Source of the DNA: Candidatus Solibacter sp.
GTDB taxonomy: Bacteria > Acidobacteriota > Terriglobia > Bryobacterales > Bryobacteraceae
DNA length: 64,000 bases
Direction: 5' to 3'
Assembly (NCBI GenBank): GCA_013822245.1
Contig: PNKE01000059.1
Location: forward strand, 88,012-152,011
Shown here: piece by piece, positions 36,687-45,267 of the stretch
Layout of the letters: every line of letters begins with the position of its first letter
Numbering within the stretch: the stretch's first letter is position 1
Program-made: the position numbers and the translations under genes
Notes under the pieces: model-generated
The model's input: only the letters and a program-made list of their open reading frames with translations
What the model was told of the DNA's origin: nothing
Database searches by the model: none

Positions 36687-39600
36687 ATGAACAAGAGAAT
36701 CTTCACTCTATTGCTCCTGGCCGTGTTCTGCCTATGCGGCAGCGCATGGTCGCAAACCATCACGGCTGCGATGACCGGCACGATCACCGACCCGACAGGC
36801 GCGGTGGTTCCCAACGCCAAGGTCGTCGCAACCAACACCGCAACGAATCTGAAGTTCGAGACCCAATCCAACGAAGCAGGCCTCTACAATCTGGTCTTCC
36901 TTCCCGTAGGCCCCTACACCGTGGCCGTTGAGCTTTCGGGCTTCAAGCGGGCCACCGTCGGCAACCTTCAGATGCAGGTGAATCAGATCGTCCGCGTGGA
37001 CGTCAGGCTCGAAATCGGCGAGGCGACCCAGACGGTGGAAGTCACCGGCGCCGCGCCGATCCTGCAGACCGAATCCACGCAGACAGGCGATTCGATCACG
37101 TCCGCCAAGCTCACCGCGCTGCCTCTGAAGGGGCGCAACTTCGTCGCCTTGACGCTGCTGGTCCCCGGTTCGGCCTCGCCGAACCCGGAGGGCACCAACA
37201 GCCGCTTCGGCGCCCGGCCCTACGTGAATGGCAACCGTGAGCAGACCAACAACTTCATGCTCGACGGCGTGGACGTGAACGATTCGATCGACAACCGCGT
37301 CGGTTACTCGCCCAACGTCGACGCACTCGAGGAAGTGAAGGTTCTCACCGGCAACGCCGCCGCCGACTACGGCAACGCCGGCGGCGCCACCGTTGTGATG
37401 CAGATGAAGAGCGGAACCAATCAGTTCCGCGGCAACGTCTTCGAGTTCCTGCGCAACAACGTGCTCGACGCCAACGGTTTCTTCCGCAACCGCAGCGCCG
37501 CCACGGCCCGGCGCGCCGACTTCAAGCGCAACATCTTCGGCGGCACCTTCGGCGGCCCCATCGTGAGAGACAAGGCGTTCTTCTTCGTGAACTATGAGGG
37601 CACCGAACAGCGCGCCGGCGGCCCGTCGAACGCAACCGTCGCCCCGCAAGCCTGGCGCAACGGCGACCTGAGCGCCTTCCCGAACACCATCATCGACCCG
37701 ACCACCGGCGTCGTCTTCCCGAACAAACAGATCCCGGTGGCGCGCATCGTCAACCCCGTCGCCAAGAAGCTGTTCTCCAGCCCCGACCTCTACCCGCTGC
37801 CGAACCAGACCGGCGTCGGCGCTCTGGGCCAGACCAACAACTTCGGCAGCTCGACGGCCAGCACTTTGAAGAACCACCAGGGCGACATCAAGATCGACTA
37901 CCGCTTCTCGGACAAGGACCACCTCTCGGGACGCTTTTCGATGGGTCAGTACGACTCGTTCGGCAGCCAGGCGGTCCTGCCCACGTCGATGACCAGCGGC
38001 CAGGAAGGGCCGACCAAGTCCGGCGTCATCAACTGGGTGCGCACCTTCACGCCGGCCATCGTCAACGAAGCCCGCGTGGCGTTTTCGCGCATCCTCATTA
38101 AGGACGTCGCCGTCGACTGGTCGGGCAAGCTTGGAACGAACGGCAACCAGGCCTTCGGCATTCCCGGCGGCCAGGCCATTGCCGGCCTCAGCTCCGTCAC
38201 GCTTGGCGGCGGTCTCACCGGCATCGGCGCCTCGGCGACCATCAGCGACACCGCCGACAATAAGTTCATCTACTACAACAACCTGACCTGGCAAAGCGGC
38301 CGGCACCTGATCAAGATGGGCGGCCAGTTCACCCGTTACCAGCAGAACCGCTACTACGCCGGCAACAACGGCGCACTCGGTCTGTTCGTGTACGCCGCCA
38401 CCTACACGGGGCTGGACTATTCCGACTTCCTGCTGGATCAACTCCAGCGCAAGGGCCGCGGCGCCGCCACGGGCATGTGGGGCCACCGCAGTTGGCGTCC
38501 GGCGCTGTTCATCCAGGACGACTGGAAGGTTTCGCCGACCTTTACGATCAACCTCGGCCTCCGCTGGGAATACATGCAGCCGCTTTACGAGGTCGCCGAC
38601 CGCCAGGTGAACGTGAACACCTTCACCGGCGAACTGATCTACCCCGGCAAGGGCAGCTTTGGCCGCGCGCTGTATAACGGCTACACGAAACAGTATATGC
38701 CGCGGTTCGGTTTCGCCTGGACCCCGGGCGGCTTCAACAACAAGCTGGTGGTCCGCGGCGGCTACGCCTACATGAGTTTCATGGAAGGCACCGGCGCAAA
38801 CCTGCGCCTGCCGCTGAACCCGCCGTACTTCCTCGAAACCGACTTCACCTACGACCCGCGCACCCCCGGAACCATCACCACGGGCTTTGCCGATGTGGTG
38901 ACGCAGAACATCACGCTCGACATGCCGCGCCCCGGCGCCACGCCGCAGCTTCAGGGCCGCGCCTGGGATCTGAACCTGCGTCCGCAGACGACGTCGCAAA
39001 TCAACTTCACGCTCGAGTACCAGATGGATAACTCCACCTCGTTCTCGGCCGGCTACGTGGCCCAGAAGGGGACCCACCTGGTTGCCCCCCACGAGGCCAA
39101 CCAGCCGCTGCCGGGCACCGGACCGTTCTCCACCTGGACGAACCTGAACATGCGCCGTCCGCTCATCAATAAACTGCCGAACCTCGGCAACATCGCGTTG
39201 ACCGAAGCCTCGGCCACGATGGACTACCACTCTCTCCAGACCACGGCTCGCCGCCGCTTCGCCAGCGGGCTGGAGTTCATCGCCGCTTACACCTACAGCA
39301 AGACCCTCACCGACAACCTCGGCTACTACGGCAGCGCGTTCACCGCGAGTGAGGGCGCCTACTGGCAGAACGCATACGACCGCCGCGGCAACCGCGGCCC
39401 GGCATTCTTCGATATGCGCCACAACTTCACCATCGGCGGCATGTACGACCTGCCGGTCGGCGGGGGCAAATCGTTTGGTTCCAATCTGCCTAAAGCGGCG
39501 GACTTGCTGCTTGGCGGTTGGAGCCTGAACTACACCCTGGCCGCCCGCACCGGCGTGCCGATCACTGTTCGCGCCAACGACCGTACGGGCCAGGCTGTCC

Positions 39601-40019
39601 GCGGCAACGTCCGCGCCAACCGTTACCGTCAATTGGTGGTGAACGAATCCCTGAGGAACGTCGACAACTGGTTCGGCCTGCCCATGGACACCGCCGCCCG
39701 CACTGCCGTGTTCTGCGCCGGCGGCGTCGACAACGGCGCCTGCGCCTACGGCCAGCCCGCCGACGGTTCGTTCGGCAACTCCGGCATCGCCACCGAGCGC
39801 GGCCCGGGCTTCTTCAACCTCGATTTCTCGATCGGGAAGAAGTTCAACGTGACCGAGCGTCAGTACCTCGACTTCCGCGCCGAGTTCTTCAACGCGCTCA
39901 ACACCGTCTCCTGGGCGCCTCCCGGGGCCAGCGTCGCCGCCCCCGCCAATTTTGGCGTCATCGGCGGCCAGGTTCAGAACCCGCGTCAGATCCAATTCGG
40001 TCTGAAGTACTACTTCTGA
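36687..40019 (+). CDS. Oar-like TonB-dependent receptor with carboxypeptidase-regulatory domain
   Basis: A 1110-residue outer-membrane protein. Signal peptide is MNKRIFTLLLLAVFCLCGSAWSQ; then a carboxypeptidase regulatory-like domain (AMTGTITDPTGAVVPNAKVVATN) up to about residue 110, a plug domain with LPLKGRNFVALTLLVPG, and a long 22-strand-type barrel ending in the outer-membrane signal QFGLKYYF. This arrangement is common in acidobacteria for polymer or peptide uptake. No SusD-like partner or tonB is adjacent. A strong terminator follows. It is divergent from the sigma/anti-sigma unit, but I see no consensus -35/-10. Confidence 0.92.
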   Translation: MNKRIFTLLLLAVFCLCGSAWSQTITAAMTGTITDPTGAVVPNAKVVATNTATNLKFETQSNEAGLYNLVFLPVGPYTVAVELSGFKRATVGNLQMQVNQIVRVDVRLEIGEATQTVEVTGAAPILQTESTQTGDSITSAKLTALPLKGRNFVALTLLVPGSASPNPEGTNSRFGARPYVNGNREQTNNFMLDGVDVNDSIDNRVGYSPNVDALEEVKVLTGNAAADYGNAGGATVVMQMKSGTNQFRGNVFEFLRNNVLDANGFFRNRSAATARRADFKRNIFGGTFGGPIVRDKAFFFVNYEGTEQRAGGPSNATVAPQAWRNGDLSAFPNTIIDPTTGVVFPNKQIPVARIVNPVAKKLFSSPDLYPLPNQTGVGALGQTNNFGSSTASTLKNHQGDIKIDYRFSDKDHLSGRFSMGQYDSFGSQAVLPTSMTSGQEGPTKSGVINWVRTFTPAIVNEARVAFSRILIKDVAVDWSGKLGTNGNQAFGIPGGQAIAGLSSVTLGGGLTGIGASATISDTADNKFIYYNNLTWQSGRHLIKMGGQFTRYQQNRYYAGNNGALGLFVYAATYTGLDYSDFLLDQLQRKGRGAATGMWGHRSWRPALFIQDDWKVSPTFTINLGLRWEYMQPLYEVADRQVNVNTFTGELIYPGKGSFGRALYNGYTKQYMPRFGFAWTPGGFNNKLVVRGGYAYMSFMEGTGANLRLPLNPPYFLETDFTYDPRTPGTITTGFADVVTQNITLDMPRPGATPQLQGRAWDLNLRPQTTSQINFTLEYQMDNSTSFSAGYVAQKGTHLVAPHEANQPLPGTGPFSTWTNLNMRRPLINKLPNLGNIALTEASATMDYHSLQTTARRRFASGLEFIAAYTYSKTLTDNLGYYGSAFTASEGAYWQNAYDRRGNRGPAFFDMRHNFTIGGMYDLPVGGGKSFGSNLPKAADLLLGGWSLNYTLAARTGVPITVRANDRTGQAVRGNVRANRYRQLVVNESLRNVDNWFGLPMDTAARTAVFCAGGVDNGACAYGQPADGSFGNSGIATERGPGFFNLDFSIGKKFNVTERQYLDFRAEFFNALNTVSWAPPGASVAAPANFGVIGGQVQNPRQIQFGLKYYF

Positions 40020-40027
40020 TCCAACCG

Positions 40028-40046
40028 GACGGGTCTCGGACCCGTC
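40028..40046. other. 7-bp inverted repeat after the TonB-dependent receptor
   Basis: GACGGGT and ACCCGTC arms around a five-base loop, directly before the stronger hairpin at 40058. No T-run; probably part of the 3' end structure of the receptor transcript. Confidence 0.35.
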
Positions 40047-40057
40047 CGCGCAACCTC

Positions 40058-40096
40058 AAGGCCGGCGCCTCTTCCAGGCGCCGGCCTTTCTGTTTG
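40058..40096 (+). terminator. rho-independent terminator of the TonB-dependent receptor
   Basis: Perfect 13-bp arms (40058-40070 and 40076-40088) around a five-base loop, followed by TTCTGTTT. Placed about forty bases after the stop. On the minus strand it could also stop transcripts of the PEGA gene ending at 40141. Confidence 0.88.
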
Positions 40097-40140
40097 CATG
40101 GCGGCCGGCCGCACCCGGGCGGCAGAATCGAACGGCCGCT

Positions 40141-43059
40141 TTATTCGGCGGCCGGGCGGAAGACGAAGTCCTTCACGGCGTATTCGTCGGCCCGGCCGAG
40201 GCCTCGGCCCGAGACGAAGAACCCAAACCGGCCGGCTCCGAGTCCGGATCCCTGGAACTGGTCGGCGGCGGTCCAGGCGCCGCCCTGGCGCAGTTCCTGA
40301 CGGATGCGGCCGTCCTCGATCACGATGCGGACTTCGAATTCAGTCAGGTTTGCGAGGCCGTGCGGGACTTGAGATGCCACGCGCTCGCGCCCGTTGACCA
40401 CCTCGACGCGCGAGACCTGCTTGTCGTCCACGCGGTAAAGAACGTGATTTCGCGGGTCCTTGTAGTTGACCACCCACACCGCCTCCCTGCCCCGCCGCAA
40501 CTGGAACGAGAACTGCACGGTCCCGTTCGAGGGCGGCGTCGAATAGAGGACGAAGCTGCCGCCGCGGCGGACCCGCCACTGGCCGTCCGCAATCCAGGAA
40601 CTGATGTCGGCGAAGTCCTGAATGCCGCGCGGTGGCGGGGCCTGCTTTGCCGCCTGCACGGCCAGCGCCCGCAATGCGACGGGCACGCTGGAGTTGGATC
40701 CGGCGGTGACCTCGAAGTTCACCACCGTCGAAGCGTGGCCCGGCGCCGATACCGAGAGGACGTAGGCGCCCTCCTGCAGCGTCATCGAGGATTGCGTGAC
40801 CGCCTGGCCCTGGCCTTCCGCCTCGCCGCGGCGGCGCAGCGTCACGCGCGCCCCCGCGGGCGTCACCTCGAACCGGACGATGCCGGTAGCCAGCTGCGGA
40901 AACGCCAGTTCAGAGGAGCCGATCGACAGCGGCTCGCCCGGACGCAGCGTCCGCGTCGCGGCCGCCGAGCGGACGTTGTTCCGCCGGAGTTCGAAGCTGT
41001 GCTGTCCCGGCGGCAGATCGAGCGTCAGACTTCCGCCGGCGGGGATCGAACCGGCGGCGGCGCCGTCGATCATCACCTGAGCGCCGGCGGGGCCGGTAAT
41101 GGTGACCGCGGCAAGGCGGACCACGGCCCGTACCCTAAGCTCGATCCTGGTCTCCTCACCCGCCTTCACCTCAACACTTGCCGCCTGCGGTGACTGGAAC
41201 CCGTCCTTTTCGACCTCGATCCTGTATCTCCCCGGCTTCAGGCTGGAGATCCGCACCTGCCCGTTGCGCGACTTCAGCCAATGCTTATACCCGTTCACCT
41301 TTGCGCTCACCTGGTCCTCGCCGGTGGCGATCAGAATCGAACCCGTCCCGGCGGCGCCCTTGCTCAGGATATAGGCCTGAACGACAGGCGCCCCGCCGGC
41401 CACCGAAACCGGGATGGTCCGGCTGGCCGTTCCGTCGGTGATGGCGACCTGGTGCGGGCCAAGCGCGATTCCGCTGAATACGGCCCCGGCGCCCGCAAGC
41501 GGCCGGGCCTCGCCACCGTCGATTGAAGCTTGCGCCGACGCCAGATTCGAATGGATCGTGATCTGGTCCTTGAAGGTATGGATCAGCAGAATGTCGGCCG
41601 ACTTGGAGTCAATCGCGGCGGCCACGGCGGGCATCGCGTTGCCTGCCAGTAGCAGCCCCACCGTCGCGCCCCCCTGCGGGCCGGACAGGGCGAGATCGTA
41701 GTTTCCGTCATTGAGGCTGTCAAGAACGAATTCGCCGGCCGCGCCCGGGTTCATCGGCCGCCCGGACAGCGTGACGCCGGTGAGTTCGAGATCGCTGTAA
41801 ACGCGCACGCTGGGCCGCCAGGGATTCAGGATCAACCCAACGCCCGTGGGTACGCCGCTCTGGACATTCAGCGGCGCGACGACGGGTTCGTAGCCGTCGA
41901 GTTCGGCGCTGATCTGGTAGTCGCCCGGTTGGAGACGCAGCGTCAGGTTCGTGGCGCCCTTCGTCTCTCCGCCAATCACGATGCGCGCGCCGGGCGGCGT
42001 CGTACGGATCTCGACCTCGACCCCGTCACTGGTCGACACTGAGCGCCGCCAGAGCGCGAACAGGCTGACCAGCACGATCAGGACCGCCGCTCCGACAAAT
42101 GCGTTCCTGAGCGTCCTGGGCGCCGTCTTCGGCGGAGTGAGTGGCTTTGAAGGCGGCCGCTGCGCCGGAGGCGCCCCGTGAGGGGGCGGAGCGGACGGGG
42201 CCGGGAATCCGGCCGCCGGCGCGGCTGAAGCTTCGGAGGCGCCGTAGAAGAACGGATCGGGCGAGGATGTCCCCGGTCCGGCGGATTCCCCTGGGCCTGG
42301 GAACAGCGGGGGCATGGGCGCGGCGGGCGGAGCGCCGAAGAGGGTATCCTCCCGCGGCGGCGCGGCTGGGGGAGGCGGAACCGGCGCGGCGGCCGCCGGC
42401 GCCACCGGAGCGGGGGCCTGGGCAGCGCGGGAGCGTTCGATCTTCGCCCGGATCGACGCGATCAGCGCCGAGCACTCGGCGTCGCCGAAGCGGATGATCT
42501 CGATCGCATCCACCTGCGCGCTGATGCGGCCGGTCCCGGCGGCCGGGATGGCGGCCGCCTCGGCATCGAGAGATCGCAGCAGGTCCAGGTCGGCGTCACG
42601 CGCGCTTTTCACCGGAGGCGGCGGCGGAGCGGCGGGCGTGAGCGATTCCATCGACTGCCGGATGCGCGGATCGTCCGGATAGCTCAACATGCCCTGTTGA
42701 AGGATAGCCTTCGCGCCGTCGATCTCGCCTATCGCCTGGAGCCTGGCGGCCTGTCCGGTGCACCACTCGACAAACTGATCGCGCTCCCTGTTTTCGAGAT
42801 CGGCGCGCAGTTCCAGGCCGGCGGCGTTGGTTGGATCCGCCTTGAGCAGATCGGTCAGGGCGGCCCCGGCGGCCGGTGAGTTCCGCCGTGAAAGCTCAAC
42901 GGCGTTCGCCTCCAGGGCGGCCTTCAACGCGGACTGAGCCTCGGCATTGAACGGGTCGGCGTCGCAGGCTTGCCTGGCCAGGGAGACAGCCTCGCCGTAC
43001 TTGCCGTCAGCCATCATCAACCGGGAACGGTTGAGAAGTCCGAGCACCTGGTCGTCCAC
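40141..43059 (-). CDS. TPR / proline-rich / transmembrane / PEGA-repeat protein at the end of the T6SS locus
   Basis: A 972-residue protein. Residues 1-140 are TPR-like helices (LLNRSRLMMADGKYGEAVSLAR), then an Ala/Pro-rich disordered stretch to about 310. One transmembrane helix (NAFVGAAVLIVLVSLFALW) lies near 315-337. The periplasmic part has a first PEGA domain (GARIVIGGETKGATNLTLRLQPGDYQISAELDGYEP) and several more PEGA-like repeats, and the last 170 residues form a LamG/DUF1080-like beta domain beginning FADISSWIADGQWRVRRGG. PEGA domains are thought to bind surface polysaccharide or peptidoglycan. AGGA upstream supports ATG 43059. Anchoring the secretion machine is inference. Confidence 0.78.
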   Translation of the reverse strand: MDDQVLGLLNRSRLMMADGKYGEAVSLARQACDADPFNAEAQSALKAALEANAVELSRRNSPAAGAALTDLLKADPTNAAGLELRADLENRERDQFVEWCTGQAARLQAIGEIDGAKAILQQGMLSYPDDPRIRQSMESLTPAAPPPPPVKSARDADLDLLRSLDAEAAAIPAAGTGRISAQVDAIEIIRFGDAECSALIASIRAKIERSRAAQAPAPVAPAAAAPVPPPPAAPPREDTLFGAPPAAPMPPLFPGPGESAGPGTSSPDPFFYGASEASAAPAAGFPAPSAPPPHGAPPAQRPPSKPLTPPKTAPRTLRNAFVGAAVLIVLVSLFALWRRSVSTSDGVEVEIRTTPPGARIVIGGETKGATNLTLRLQPGDYQISAELDGYEPVVAPLNVQSGVPTGVGLILNPWRPSVRVYSDLELTGVTLSGRPMNPGAAGEFVLDSLNDGNYDLALSGPQGGATVGLLLAGNAMPAVAAAIDSKSADILLIHTFKDQITIHSNLASAQASIDGGEARPLAGAGAVFSGIALGPHQVAITDGTASRTIPVSVAGGAPVVQAYILSKGAAGTGSILIATGEDQVSAKVNGYKHWLKSRNGQVRISSLKPGRYRIEVEKDGFQSPQAASVEVKAGEETRIELRVRAVVRLAAVTITGPAGAQVMIDGAAAGSIPAGGSLTLDLPPGQHSFELRRNNVRSAAATRTLRPGEPLSIGSSELAFPQLATGIVRFEVTPAGARVTLRRRGEAEGQGQAVTQSSMTLQEGAYVLSVSAPGHASTVVNFEVTAGSNSSVPVALRALAVQAAKQAPPPRGIQDFADISSWIADGQWRVRRGGSFVLYSTPPSNGTVQFSFQLRRGREAVWVVNYKDPRNHVLYRVDDKQVSRVEVVNGRERVASQVPHGLANLTEFEVRIVIEDGRIRQELRQGGAWTAADQFQGSGLGAGRFGFFVSGRGLGRADEYAVKDFVFRPAAE

Positions 43060-43219
43060 GTCCTACCCCCTTGCGCCGAATACGGCCGGTTCGTTGCGCG
43101 CCGTGACTGGAGCGCGGATGGACACCCGCTGCGTGGATCCCGGCGGATCCGCCGTCCACCAACGCAAACAGATTACTACACCCCGCCGCGGCTGAGAACC
43201 TCCGCGTCCGGGGCCGCCG

Positions 43220-45184
43220 CTACTTCTTGTACTTCTCCGCTTTCTTCGGCTTCTGGGCCGTCTTCTTGTTCACGCCCTTCCCGCTGCCGGCCGAGCCGCC
43301 TGAGTTGATCTTCACCATCGTGCCCTGGATGGTGACGCCAGCCGGGCCGATGTCGATAAACCCGCCCGCGCCCTTGATTGACAGTTGCATGCCGCCTTCG
43401 ATCACCACTTTCGTCCCGCCTTTGATATGGACCTCCTGGGCCGCTTCCAGGGCGGCGTCCGAGCCGGCGTGGATCGACGTCGCGGCGCCGGAACTGATGG
43501 AAATCTCCTTGCCGACCGTGATCACGCAGCTCTCGCCGATTGTGGCGTCGTGGTTCTTGCCGATCTCTTCCTTGTGGTTCTCTCCAACGTAGAAGTGGTG
43601 ATCGGTCCCGGTCTCGAACACCGTCTCCTTTTCGACCGATATCTCAAGATCTTTTTCGGCGTGAAGGACGACGTTTTCCTCGCCCTTGGTGTCGTCGAAA
43701 CGGAGTTCGTTGGCGTTATCCTGCCCGCCCCCCTTCGTGGAACGCGTCTTGAACCCGCTCCAGTTCTGCTTGTCGGGCAACTTCCACGCCGGCATCTGGT
43801 TGGCGTTATAGACGCGGCCGGTAATGATGGGCCGGTCTGGATCGCCTTCGATGTAATCGATGATCACCTCCTGGCCGATCCTCGGCAGCCACATGCCGCC
43901 ATAGTTCTGCCCGGCCCAAGGCTGCGAGACCTGGACCCAGCAACTGCTGCCCTCGTCCCTCTTCCCTACGCGGTCCCAGTGGAACTGGACCTTCACCCGG
44001 CCGTACTTGTCGCAGTAGATCTCCTCGCCCTTCTTGCCCACCACCATCGCCGTCTGCACGCCGCGCATGATGTGCTTGGGCGTCTTGCGGGCCGGCCGGT
44101 ATGGCAAATCGAACGGAATGCAGCGGAACGTATTCGAGTACCGCGCTGTCCGGCCCTGGTCCTCGGGCAGGAAATTCTCCTCCTCGCCCGAGTGAACCAC
44201 CTCGGTCACGACGTAGGAGCGGTTCTGCTCCCGCCGTTCATGGCCGGTGAGATCGAACTTGAAGCCCGGCATGAGCGAACGGGCGCAACTTGTCCCGCGG
44301 GCGAACTCCTCGTCGGTCTCCTCTTCCTCCATGCGCAGCCGCACCCAGGACGAGCCGTCGCCCGGCTCCTCAAACTCGCCGGGGTAGTCGTAAACCTCGA
44401 ATTTGTCGTTGCCGGTGGCCGTCGACCGCGCCGGAACCTCGCTGTGCATGTCCGCGTCCGGCTTTTCGAAGTCGTAGTCGCGGTGGCTGTACTTGCCGCT
44501 GCGGATGTTCTTCTCCGGATCCCAGCTGAAGATGGTGTCCTCGCCGCGCTTGTAGCCGCGGCCGAAGGCGCGTTCCATCTTCATGCGCGACTGGTGTTGA
44601 CATGCCTGGTGCGACGCCGGCGAGTCGGCGAGCACCATCGTGTGCTTGCCCTGCTTCTGCTCGAAGAAATAGAAGATGCCTTCGATCTCAAGCAGGCGGT
44701 TGACGAACTCGAACGCCGTTTCACGGTATTGCGTCAGGTAGACCCAGGGGCCGTGGGCATTGCGCAGTTCCAGCCGGTAGTCGGTGAAGCCGAACTTCTT
44801 GAACACCCACTCCACCACTTCCGGCACGGTCTTGTTCTGGTGGATGTAGCAGTCCGCCGTCCGTGTCAGCAGCCATAGCCAGGGCACCACTTCCAGCCGG
44901 TATTGCGCAAGGTGCCCCGTCGGCGGCAGCGTCTTGGCGCGCCGGACATAGCCGTTGAAGTACCGGAATGAAGTCTCATCGGACTGCCGGATGGCCAGGG
45001 TGATCTGCTTGCCCACCACCCTCGACACGTCCAGTTTCGGATCGTCGCTGACGGCGTCCACGCTGAAGAAGAACGCTTCGCTCATCGCCTCGCGGCCGTG
45101 CAGTTTCCTGACCAGCAGCTTGTCCTTGCCCAGCGGCGTATCGATAAAGAAAAGCCTTTGATGTTGACTGAGCGCCTCAGCCAT
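43220..45184 (-). CDS. tssI: VgrG spike protein
   Basis: A 654-residue T6SS spike (gp27-gp5 like), trimeric at the tip of the Hcp tube. The gp27-like N-terminus, the HGPWVYLTQYRETAFEFVNRLLEIEGIFYFFEQ stretch and the gp5 OB fold (GPVWIA-type region near MPAWKLPDKQ), then beta-helix repeats are visible. The C-terminus ends in a short lysine-rich tail without a recognisable effector domain. GGGAGG six bases upstream supports the ATG. No PAAR protein or effector gene follows. Confidence 0.92.
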   Translation of the reverse strand: MAEALSQHQRLFFIDTPLGKDKLLVRKLHGREAMSEAFFFSVDAVSDDPKLDVSRVVGKQITLAIRQSDETSFRYFNGYVRRAKTLPPTGHLAQYRLEVVPWLWLLTRTADCYIHQNKTVPEVVEWVFKKFGFTDYRLELRNAHGPWVYLTQYRETAFEFVNRLLEIEGIFYFFEQKQGKHTMVLADSPASHQACQHQSRMKMERAFGRGYKRGEDTIFSWDPEKNIRSGKYSHRDYDFEKPDADMHSEVPARSTATGNDKFEVYDYPGEFEEPGDGSSWVRLRMEEEETDEEFARGTSCARSLMPGFKFDLTGHERREQNRSYVVTEVVHSGEEENFLPEDQGRTARYSNTFRCIPFDLPYRPARKTPKHIMRGVQTAMVVGKKGEEIYCDKYGRVKVQFHWDRVGKRDEGSSCWVQVSQPWAGQNYGGMWLPRIGQEVIIDYIEGDPDRPIITGRVYNANQMPAWKLPDKQNWSGFKTRSTKGGGQDNANELRFDDTKGEENVVLHAEKDLEISVEKETVFETGTDHHFYVGENHKEEIGKNHDATIGESCVITVGKEISISSGAATSIHAGSDAALEAAQEVHIKGGTKVVIEGGMQLSIKGAGGFIDIGPAGVTIQGTMVKINSGGSAGSGKGVNKKTAQKPKKAEKYKK

Positions 45185-45267
45185 GGAGCACCTCCCTGTT
45201 CAAGCCCTGCCGCGGGCGGCGGGTCAACCCGCGGCGGAGCCGTTCATGTCCGGCCCGCGGATTCAGT

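Noticed and set aside
36732..39995. 1087-residue frame opposite the TonB-dependent receptor
   Set aside because: Valine- and arginine-rich shadow of a clear receptor with signal peptide and outer-membrane ending.
45209..45235. GC-rich inverted repeat between clpV and vgrG
   Set aside because: 8-bp arms with an 11-base loop but no T-run; too weak to call a terminator in this GC-rich DNA.
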